NCBI GenBank assembly: GCA_963675135.1
Contig: OY776128.1
Location: 72,422,670 to 72,486,669, forward strand
DNA: 64,000 nucleotides
DNA from: Galeopsis tetrahit
Taxonomy: Eukaryota > Streptophyta > Magnoliopsida > Lamiales > Lamiaceae
Direction: 5' to 3'
In this document: positions 54,779 to 64,000 of the stretch, one piece after another
Layout: the number at the start of each line of letters is the position of its first letter
Position numbering within the stretch: the first letter of the stretch is position 1
Notes under the pieces: generated by a model
The model's database searches: none
Seen by the model: only the letters and a program-made list of their open reading frames with translations
What the model was told of the DNA's origin: nothing
Made by a program: the position numbers and the translations under genes

Positions 54779-56166
54779 AACTTTTTTTTTTTGGGGGATT
54801 GTTGGTCAAGATCCGAGGAGCAAAAAAAGTTACGCGTGAATCTGTCTCCTAGTTTTTCAACGACTACTCCATCTCATCCTCCTGAGGTGGTAGAGTCCGC
54901 ACCGGCTTGTGCAAGGGCATGCGCCCTTTTAAGGTCATTTCTTGGGCAATACTTGAATTTGCACACTATAAATTATTTAAAAATTATAAGTATATTTCGG
55001 ATGAAGCTATTCTCAGGTCCCCACATTCTTTTTCGAAGAGAGCATAATGCTACTGCCGGCTGGGAGTCGGTTCTAATCTCCACATGTCTCAAACCCCATG
55101 CTTTTGAGAGCTTAATTCCTTTAAGAATCGTCATTAGTTATGCTCCTAATGGGCTTCTCTGGGGTCTTATTTTCTCCGAAAAAGTATCCATCTTCCTTCC
55201 TCCCTGGCTATGGAGTACACCCCCTACTCCATATCTCCTCTCATCGCTTTTGAATGCTCCATCCACTTCCATAATAAAGAGTTCGTGGTTTTCCGACTCC
55301 GTTCGGGCATCCATATTATTAGGTCGGTTTCTCTGCGCTCCAATACTTTGGTTGTGGGTTTGGAATGATTCCAGATACATTAAGACCCGATCACCTGTCA
55401 TTTCATCAATCTCCTTTTTTTGCCTACCTGTAGAGTGGAGGATCGTACATCTCTCTCTCCAAATTCCCCATGCAATCATGATGATTTTCTCAAAATCCGC
55501 TTTACTAGTACTTAACAAAACTTGGTTAAGAAAATCTAGTGTAGGCATGCCTATGCCTTGCTTTATAATGTTTTTGTACCCTGAGCGTGCCCATACTGTT
55601 TTCGCTCTTTGACAATGAAATAAAACATGACATGTTGTAGAGTAACTTCCACCACATAGCCCGCATGAAGGTAAGATCGGGATATGTCTTCTTGCGAGAT
55701 TACCTTCGGCATGTATAAAGTCGTTGCACATTTTCCAACAAAAGATACGGACTTTCGGTGGTATTTTGAGTTTCCAAATTCTTTTCCACCATTCCGCCAA
55801 ATCGTTATTCGAGGACGTGGACGCTTTGTTTGTATCTCTACTTTCGATGTTGAATCCTCTTCTATATCCTGATTTTACTGTATACTCTCCCGTATCTTCA
55901 TCTTTCCAGTATCTCCAGTCCCGGTCGTTCTTTCCGCCGACCTAAGTGCGCAGAATACCTTCATCCTCATGGTGATGGATTACACTTCTAATCATATATT
56001 CCTTCCATTCTCTATGATCATCAATCGGTAGATTAATGTTTTGTAGGGTTGCGATACCGGACATAATTCTTCCGTTCTCCAGACCCTGGACCCATTCATG
56101 TTTATAGAGTTTGATTTGTTCTCCATTCCCTATTACCCATCGAATACCGTCCTCCAGGATAAAACA
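54779..56166 (-). pseudogene. LINE fragment with zinc-binding tail and RNase H, 5'-truncated
   Basis: On the minus strand it reads ILEDGIRWVIGNGEQIKLYK, then KLKIPPKVRIFCWKMCNDF, PSCGLCGG, HVLFHCQRAKTVW and the RNase H part MEVDGAFKSDERRYGVGGVL. It is broken after RPQRSPLGA but continues LKGIKLSKAWGLRHVEIRTD... and RAHALAQAGADS. Its 3' poly-A appears as T's at 54782-54792. TTTTTCTCTTAA at 54767-54778 and 56167-56178 is the target duplication. Same family as the LINE at 17541-26028. Confidence 0.9.
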
Positions 56167-56178
56167 TTTTTCTCTTAA

Positions 56179-56958
56179 GCTTAAAACTAGTACAAAACTC
56201 CTTGTTATGTTGGTGGAAAGAGAACTTTTTGATTAATAAATAAAATATTATTTATTTATTTTAATTTTTAATTAATTAATTGAATAATAATTGAAGTAGG
56301 AAACAGGTTTTAACAGGTTTTCGGTTTTCCCAATTGAAGCTGACTGTTAAACCGGGTTTTCAAGTGGGACCGGATCGGTTTCGAGTTTAACACTGTAGAT
56401 TGTCAATCTGGTTATAAAATCATTGAGAAAAACTGTTCAACGAAGTACTACCACATAATTATATGAGCTAAACTTTGGTGCTGTTTTCTTTAATGTTAGG
56501 AGTCTTGTGCAATAACATCTTCAAACATCAATAGCCTAAGCTAAGAGTACACTAGTAAAAGATTTTGACCGATTAAAAATACAGTAATTTTATACACAGC
56601 AGTAACACTCTGAAAACAAAAATTCACATGATTTCGTATTCACACATGTGTTGCCCAATAATACAATCTGAGTGTGGCTGTTTGCATCATTTACCATGAT
56701 CATTATATTATCTTCTAACAAATTACTAATTTTGACAAATTTATGAAGTTGCCCTGGGCTCGAATTATGTGTCATTACCTTTAATACAAATCACTATAAA
56801 TACAATTCCAACAAAAAGTGAGAGCCCAATAATAACTCCCTTCCAAATCAAAAGAATCACATAATTAAAAATCATGCACATTAAAATCAAGATTACACCA
56901 CAAATAAATCTAAAAAAAACAAATGAAACTCTCCTCTCATAAGGCAAATGCATGAACT
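56179..56958. other. Spacer downstream of ROPGAP
   Basis: AT-rich. About 56483-56565 matches the hnRNP Q 5' intron (CATCTTCAAACATCAAT, GTACACTAG). About 56850-56958 is the ROPGAP 3' UTR that has a copy at 47935. Confidence 0.5.
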
Positions 56959-59860
56959 TCACCTCCAGGATTCCTTTTCTGCATGCGGATTTACGCGGCT
57001 AAGAACGTTTATCTCCGCAGTCTCATCAACACGAACATCCGTTCGTTTTTTCGATCCTTTCTTAGCATCATTTTTTGTCTTTCGGTTTCTTGATTGAGTC
57101 CTTTTGATTCCCACATTAGCATCCCCACCTTCAAGTATATCCTTTTCTCTCTTTCCATCTGAGAGAATGTTTTCGATTGAAGCCAGAAATCCATCACCAT
57201 TGTTGCCTCTTCTCGATTCTGCTTGATCAGTAGAGCTGCTGATGTGATTGGACACTGACACTTGAGCTACCTCCGCCTCGTGATTTCGATCACTTGCTTC
57301 GTCTCCTTCTTCCAGATCGTTTGATGGTTTCGTATGATGACCGTCTTCATCTGTAGGCTCTAAATGCAGCCTTGGACCTGATTCAACTAAACAATCTTGT
57401 CTTTCTCTCAACGTTTTCTCCACCAGTGTCTTGAGAAAATTCATAACTCGGACTGCATACATCAATGCAGTCAGGGGATCCGACATCTGCACCAACCAAT
57501 AATCGAATCAGATGTAGCTCGATAAAAAGATTAAGATACCCTTTTCGTAAAAGACATAGCCACATTTTTTAATAATTACCAAATAGTACCCCTTAAAAAA
57601 CCAAAAAAATTGTTTGATTGATCGAGAAATGCAAAATTATTCCTATTTGCATCAATAGAATGTTGCAACCTTATTTTTACTGAATAATAAGCTAAGCTGG
57701 TGAAGAAAATTGTCACCTGAGTCATATTTGGAGCAAAAACCATGGCAATGTTACGAGCATTCATCTTGTTAAAGAGCTCGAACTGAGCAACATCGGCCAT
57801 AAGATTAACGGCCCAATCCAAGAGAGCAGCTTCGGTAGGTGGTAGAAGGCTCACGAGGTGAGAGCACTCCTCTTCTGATTGAGCTTCCATCACATGCTCT
57901 GGAGATAGACAATCCAATATCCCACTTGGTAGTTCTCTAAACCATGCCTATATTAATCCAGCTAAAACATTTAATATATACAAATGAAATGATCAAGCCC
58001 AAGAATACAAGCAAAGTTGAAGAAAAGTACCTTGATTAGGCCTGCTAAACAATGAACGTCAATGTTTTCTGGGATCACCCCATTGTTTAGTCGCTCTCTT
58101 ACGTACTCTTCTTGCCCATTCCCTGGATTGATTCTAAAGATCCCTTCTGACTGAAATTAAAAAAAATAAAAGAAGAAAACCAATTATGATTATTTTCTTT
58201 TCTTTATCTAGTTTTGGTCCCTCATTTTCCCTTGGAACTACACTTTTTCACCCACCGTTAGTTGGCTTCTGTTGATTGATGGAATCAACTATTTGGGATT
58301 GTTAAATAGTTTATTTCGTCAGTCAACTAATGGTGCGACCAAATATGAGTGTAAAAGTATACTTCCGGGAGAAAAAGTTTGATAATTAGTGAAAGAGGGG
58401 ACCAAAAATGATATGTCAACAAATGGGGAGACTAAGGAAAAGAACGAATGGGGACAAGAATACAAGTTGCTCATGTTTTTACCTCGAGACCGCCTTGCAA
58501 ATACAAGCGTCTTTGCATCATTAATAGAATAGTCGGTACACAATTGCCTCGGGGATCGAAAGAAAGCTGCATTGATTCTGTTGAAACTCCAAAGACTCTT
58601 GTACTGCACAAAGAAATATTGATGTCAATAAGATTCGATATAACTTAGGAAACTATTTACCAACTATAAGTACACAAAGAATTAAGGTTTGTTTGAATGA
58701 TGAAGCTGAGTGTTAGAAAATAAAACACATGTATTACCCTGTCATATCTACTTCTGCTGGTGAAAAAAGATCAAAGAAACAACACAAGACAACAATAACT
58801 AATCTTGGCATGAAACATATAATTACAACCCCCATAACAGGCAAATTAGTTTCTCAATCCATCAGAACCAGTTCGAGAACACACACACTCACGTGTGTAG
58901 TATATATGAAACACTTTAGGATTAAAAGTTACATTCATGAGACATATAATTACAACCCCACAACAGGCAAAAAGAAATTACTTAATCTATTAGAACCAGA
59001 GATAACCTCTTCAGGATTTTCACGAAAACACACGCGTATTGTACGTGTGTTTGGTATACAAGAAACACTTTAGGATTAAAATTACATTATCAGAAGACAT
59101 GAAACATATAATCACAACCCCATAACAGGAATATTATGTTCTTAATCCATCAGAAGCAGAGATAAACATCCTCAAGAGTTCAATAACACACACGCGTATT
59201 GTACTTGTGTGTAGTATTAGTATATATATATGAAACACTTTAGGATTAAAAGTTACATTCTCAGAAGACATGAAACATATGATTACAACCCCATAACAAG
59301 CAAATTACTACTATTTTCTTAATCCACCAGAACCAAAGAAAACATAATCAAATTATTTCACGAAACATATAGTAATTACAAACGTATATCAAGATTTCAA
59401 GAAAACAGAGATTGTGTAAAAGAAAATATTACCTGGCACTAGGGGGCCTCCTGGGAACTTCAGGTTCAAACTCAACAGGGAGGCCAAGAAAGCCATTAAA
59501 CCTATCAAAGGTCACATGGGCAATATGTCGAACATTTGTAGGCCATCCAATATCCATCAATTTCTCCTCCTCCTCCTCCTCAGCTTCACCACTCGTATCC
59601 TTACAACCCACCAAAGAATTTCTGACAAGAGTGAGCACAACAGCCAAAATAGAGAGCTGATTCCCCTCTTCTTCTTGTTGTTCTTCCACGTGTGTAGTAG
59701 CAAAACTTGTACTGTACAAATCTACAGCACCATTGCTAATAAGGGATTCATGATTGAGGAGGAAAGTTTGTTGGTGAAAGCCATGATTGTTTGTAACCGT
59801 AGGTGAAATGGTGCTTGGATTTGAAGGAAATTGAGATGGGGAAAGTAGAATATCTGTCAT
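56959..59860 (-). CDS. ROP GTPase-activating protein with CRIB motif (ROPGAP)
   Basis: Stimulates GTP hydrolysis by ROP/RAC GTPases and so limits polarity signalling at the plasma membrane. Five exons (minus): 59860-59433, 58603-58483, 58150-58031, 57947-57717 and 57486-56959, giving 475 residues. The CRIB motif at about 104-137 reads DIGWPTNVRHIAHVTFDRF, then NGFLGLPVEFEPEVP. The RhoGAP domain follows: STRVFGVSTESMQLSFD, SEGIFRIN with the arginine finger, NIDVHCLAGLIKAWFRELP and MNARNIAMVFAPNMTQ with the conserved Asn. The C-terminal exon is charged and variable (RNRKTKNDAKKGSKKR). N-terminal CRIB before GAP is specific to plant ROPGAPs. Intron 1 contains a minisatellite. Confidence 0.95.
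58800..59310. repeat. Minisatellite of four diverged units in ROPGAP intron 1
   Basis: Units of about 130-172 bp start near 58810, 58940, 59098 and 59270. Shared blocks: GACATGAAACATATAATTAC, AACCCCATAACAGGCAAATT, CCATCAGAACCAGAGATAA, ACACACGCGTATTGTACGTG and GAAACACTTTAGGATTAAAA. Confidence 0.88.
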
Positions 59861-62643
59861 TGTTTGCCCACCTTAAATGGGAATTTGGGGATTTTTAATG
59901 ATGGGTTCGGTTGGTATTGAGATTAGGGATGAGAGAATTGTTTGGAGTAGAGTTTGATTCAAGCAAAGGGAGGGTTATTTGGAAGCTAAGAAATGTAGAG
60001 TATCATGGAGTGAGTATCCGTTGCTTTATCACTACTACAACAACGGAGTAGTACAATAATATCGTCTTTGAAAGCTACATACATTACAGAGTAGATAAAT
60101 GGGAATTCCTTGTTATAACAACTGTAAATATGGCTATTGACTAATTGGTGGTGTTGACAGTTGATATAAATAACAACACTAAAACGAGTGTAATTACGGA
60201 GTATTTTATTACTTTCCTTATTACTCCATATATTAATTATTTTATTACTGGTTCTGATTTCACTTTATTGGTCACTCCTTACCCAAATTAAGAAAGTCAT
60301 TTAATATCAATAATTATGTGTATAACATACTTTCATAATTATTGGAACATTTATAAAAACTCTGTCTCATTATTTACACCACATACCATTACTCACAAAT
60401 TAAAGATTCTCTCTCAATAAAAAAAGTTGAATTACTCATTTTATCACATTTAATATCAATAAACAATTCTTACATTAAACTCTGTGTAAACAATAACTGT
60501 TCAATTAATAATGGGACGGAGGGAGTAACTATTATGCCTTTCTAGAAGTCCGGAGTAGTATTAAATGAATTTTTTTTAATTTTTGTATCTTGTTAAATGA
60601 ATATATCACAAAAAAACAAAAGAAGCAAATAGATAGAAAAATATCATTAATATTTCTTGAAAAATTAAACTTAACGGATATTATGAAACTTTTTTTAGTC
60701 TCAATATTGACAAATAAAACATAACAGATAGAGTATATACTATTAGTTGTAAAACAACGGTAGGATAGAACTGATTTACACTATTGTATATTATTAATTC
60801 TTGTATGCACGAGTTACAACTGATCCAACTTTTTGTAATTTATAATATCACATTAGTTTCCACATAAACATGCCAAATTGGGTTATAAAGTAGTAATATC
60901 ATAAAATTGTACTATGCAAATGTAATTTCAGCCACAAATTGCACACATAATATTTTGCATATTTTAACGTGAAAAAAAATTACTCCGTATATTCTTTCAC
61001 TTTATTTACTGTCACAACATGAATTTACTTGATTAAAGTACTCAATACTAGTAATTACATATTACGATAAAATAAAATGATGAGATTTTGTTATACATAA
61101 ATTAAGAAGTGACAGTTATTTCATTGCTGCCTAGGTTCCATCTTAGTTTTGCACATAATTACTTTGGTAAATTAAGGATACTTCTGAAGCAATATCTTAG
61201 GAACATAATAGAGCATGGTTTTTTCTGAAATGAAGTAATCATAGTATGATAATATATTCAATTCCCAATTTTTATTGCTCGGAAACAGAGATTAATCAAA
61301 GTGTGTTTTGTGTCTATTTAGTGGCAAACATAATTACCTCAATTTGTGGGCACGTCACAAAATATAGTAAACAATTATCTATCCTTCTCCTACAATATAC
61401 CTAATCATAAAATAATATTACAAGAATTTCTATTTAACATATGAAGTGTAACTATGTAATACTCCATATGAAACAATATTTTGTAATTTAAAATAAACAA
61501 CATATAAAATTAAACTCCGTTTATATAAAGACATTTGGTATGTTAAACAATACTCCACCTTTTGTATTCTGCAAAAAAAAAATTAAAACAAAAAAAAGCA
61601 GAATGATTTTTTATTTTATTAAATTTAATATTTTCTATAAAAATTAGTAATTTAATTTAAGTCACAATTATTAAATCCTGTGCTCCCTTTTCCCAATAAT
61701 AAACAACATAAAAAGTTGGAATTAAAAGGGCAGAGTAACGGGCTGTTTGGAAAGCTCAAAGCAGAGAGTAAAATCGCAATAAATAAAGACAAAAAGCGGC
61801 TTCAGTTTTTCCAATGGCCTCAAAAAAAGGGTAGAGGACAAACGCTCCCCCGACATAATATGGCCGTTGAAACTGTTCAAATTTTGAACTCAAAACGGCG
61901 CCGCAGCCTGCAAATTTAACTTCCAACTGTTTAACTTAATTTATTTTTAAAAAATCCTTCTTAAAATCGAGCCCTGTAATAAATTGATATAACTCAAATT
62001 TATGAACTACTCAAAATAAAGTATGTTAGGTGTCAACTCTGTTACTCTGATAGTAGTAAATGTGGTTTTATTTGAAATAGATGGATAATTTGATTTGAGT
62101 TTAAATCTTAAATTATGGAAAATAACTATAAATTTGATAGTAATTTGCTACTTCCAGTTCAATTTAAGGAACTCGCGGATTAAATTAAAATACTATAGAT
62201 ATCTTTAATATCTACACAATAATATAGTAAATGCATTTTACTAGGCAAATTGTGGATATAAGGATAATTTAGTAAGAATATACTCCAGCCAGATAATATA
62301 TTTTGTGGGCACACACAAACAAAAAATATCTTCTATAAGACAAATTCTTCTTTAAGACAAGTACCGCATCAAGTTGTTAGATAAATCCAAATTATAAATA
62401 TCTTACCTAATAATTTAATTTTAATTTATACTAAATTTAATTTGTCCCTTTAACATATCTAAAAATCCATTTATATATGCATTTCCCCCAACAATACACA
62501 ACAACCGCTATATCTTGAAGGCCCCTGTTCGACATGTTACATTACTATTGCAACACTTTCACTTTCGTCTTGAAAGTCTTAATTGTTGATTCTTCGACAT
62601 CATTTGCTAATGAAATGCGCTCTGTCACATCATATAAGAGACA
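59861..62643. other. ROPGAP promoter side and long AT-rich spacer
   Basis: 59861-60050 is the leader and promoter side of ROPGAP; no clear TATA box. A Stowaway right end (GGGACGGAGGGAG|TA) lies at 60514-60526 with a decayed body to the left. 61680-61920 is slightly richer in GC and has a 79-codon frame without recognisable content. Nothing else is supported. Confidence 0.5.
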
Positions 62644-62659
62644 ATGGGGTGATACTTTT

Positions 62660-63066
62660 TTTTTTTGGGAAAAAACTTAAAATTTATAAAAAATTGAGTA
62701 CAAGGGTACTCACCCCTACAAAAGATCCAAAAGAAATTAGAAACAGGTACATAGGAACTAAAATGAAAATCTATTCATCCTCGAGACACAAGTGGGTTAT
62801 CCATCCAATCTTCCATATTGTAGTGGTTCTTCCTCTTCTCTTTGATTTGTATCCATCTCCAAATTTGCACTCGGCATAACTTGAAAACATTCCTCAGGGT
62901 TAGGCTGTGCACTCTTGAAAATCACAGAATTACAACACGTCCAAATTCCCCATTAAAACCTCAGTCAAATAGAATTCCAGTATTTTGCCTGAACTCCTCG
63001 GCTTGCAACAGGTGAAAACGATGAAGTTTATTTTCACCAAGTAATGCCCAGCCACTGAAAACGATG
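62660..63066 (-). mobile_element. LINE 3'-end fragment with 16-bp target duplication
   Basis: ATGGGGTGATACTTTT occurs at 62644-62659 and again at 63067-63082. Between them a T run (poly-A on the minus strand) is followed by a broken minus-strand reading that fits a LINE tail (CNSVIFKSAQPNPEECFQVM, LQYGRLDG). The insert is about 407 bp and severely 5'-truncated. Confidence 0.8.
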
Positions 63067-63082
63067 ATGGGGTGATACTTTT

Positions 63083-63834
63083 GATCCTACATGATGTTTT
63101 GGTAGCAATGAAATATTTTCACTAATGCTAAGCCGAAGTACTCATAGTTATATATATAAAAAAAAAACAATTGCACAATTTTTTTCCAAATTTTTAATAA
63201 AAAAAAATCAACAAAGTTTTCTTTATATCATTTTGTAAATTTTAAATAGTAATCGAAAAATACTCATATTGCTTAATTTAATTAGATGTATCAGCCCATA
63301 TGATAAAAATTATTAGTTGTAACATTAATGTATTCTTTTTAAAGGAATTACATTTTGGACCGGTTGTACAATACAACCAGTGTGTAGAAATTTGTCCAAT
63401 AAGCAATATCACTGAGCAATTAAATTTACTTGCTTTAATGCGTAGTAAAAGACCACAAATATTTGCATTTGCCTTTCTGCTAAATACATTTACCGCTAAA
63501 TACACTCCCTCTTTTAGAAAAAAATAATGAACATCCCTACTCTAAAATAACTCAAGATGATGAATGAGAAAAATAATCCATTTCGTGAATACAACTGGCC
63601 ACTAGAGTTGTAATTTCAGTAGAGATGCAGTTTCGATTTGCAAATATAAAGTATTTGGATATTATCTATAATAGTGAATAATATCGTAGCACAATAAGCA
63701 GCCTCACTCTTTAAACATTTCAAATAGTCGTGCTGCATACAGTTGAGACAAAGCTCATCAAGATAACCCGGATCAAACTACAAATTCAACATTTAAAGAT
63801 AATCTGGCACTACAAACTTGATTGAATTGTACAA
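63083..63834. other. AT-rich spacer, 3' flank of SmG
   Basis: No gene is recognised. Short overlapping frames at 63278-63527 on both strands have no supporting feature. Confidence 0.5.
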
Positions 63835-64000
63835 TTATTGTGCTCTAGCAACTGGCTCAAGAGCTTCAACAGTAACCACACTGTTACCCCTGATGACCTG
63901 CAATAATAAGGCGCAAAACAAGACCATCATAAGTTAGGGCCATCCGTGTTAATAAAAACAAACTACAGTTCAAATTTATAATACTCACCACCATGCCTAT
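63835..64000 (-). CDS. Small nuclear ribonucleoprotein G (SmG), last exon and edge of the previous one
   Basis: Subunit of the heptameric Sm ring on U1, U2, U4 and U5 snRNAs. Two pieces on the minus strand: 64000-63988 (IGMV, donor GTGAGT) and 63897-63835 (VIRGNSVVTVEALEPVARAQ, stop). Together they give GMVVIRGNSVV, the Sm2 motif with the conserved IRG, followed by the usual short SmG tail. The Sm1 motif and N-terminus lie beyond the window. LSm7 is the alternative, but VEALEPV fits SmG better. Confidence 0.82.

Noticed and set aside
54791..55612. 273-codon plus frame
   Set aside because: Antisense of the minus-strand LINE fragment.
58800..59310. CRISPR-like regular repeats
   Set aside because: Plant nuclear DNA; units are 130-172 bp and diverged, a minisatellite rather than a CRISPR array.
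61680..61919. 79-codon Lys-rich frame
   Set aside because: No recognisable homology or splice context; only slightly richer GC.

Overview
The window is nuclear DNA from a flowering plant. Genes are intron-rich with GT-AG, GC-AG and probably AT-AC introns, intergenic DNA is very AT-rich, and every conserved protein belongs to a plant family (a P-class PPR protein, a CRIB-type ROP GAP, a plant LIF2-type hnRNP Q, alpha carbonic anhydrase). Mobile elements include Stowaway MITEs with CTCCCTCCGTCC ends, MULEs, hATs, a PIF/Harbinger relic, LINEs with a plant RNase H domain, and an LTR element primed by tRNA-Asp. The general flavour suggests an asterid-like eudicot; that lineage call is weak.

Layout. 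0-1.2 kb: the 3' end of an alpha carbonic anhydrase gene (+). 1.9-6.9 kb: a dense mobile-element cluster (MULE nested in MULE, Stowaway nested in a fold-back MITE, Stowaway nested in a hAT, free Stowaway). 7-13 kb: AT-rich DNA without recognisable genes. 13.2-14.0 kb: a single-exon, disordered, plant-specific protein (-). 14.7-17.3 kb: Harbinger deletion derivative, Stowaway, and an element expanded into a tandem array. 17.5-26.0 kb: a 5'-truncated LINE split by a young 6.3 kb non-autonomous LTR retrotransposon. 27.2-33.3 kb: MULE relic with transposase traces, SINE-like fragment, Stowaway, fold-back MITE, hAT. 33.8-37.2 kb: TSR2 ribosome-biogenesis gene (+). 37.8-41.1 kb: a 209-bp tandem array split by a 2.7 kb MULE-like element with GC-rich cargo. 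41.8-64 kb: a gene-rich block in which every gene is on the minus strand: hnRNP Q-like, TRAPPC2, a PPR protein, ROPGAP and the end of SmG, with two LINE fragments and scattered duplicated pieces between them.

The genes are ordinary housekeeping or signalling genes with no sign of a shared pathway: RNA binding and splicing (hnRNP Q, SmG), ribosome maturation (TSR2), vesicle tethering (TRAPPC2), organelle RNA processing (PPR), ROP GTPase signalling (ROPGAP) and CO2/bicarbonate exchange (carbonic anhydrase). The most notable gene-level observation is that TRAPPC2 appears to combine a minor-spliceosome AT-AC intron with a GC-AG intron. The most notable mobile-element observations are the layered insertions whose target-site duplications can be read directly, three separate MULE-like elements carrying GC-rich low-complexity cargo, a fold-back MITE family with one member converted to a tandem array, and an LTR element with a proline/tyrosine-rich reading frame in place of gag-pol and 40-bp inverted-ended modules in its U3. 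I found no complete new multi-gene system.
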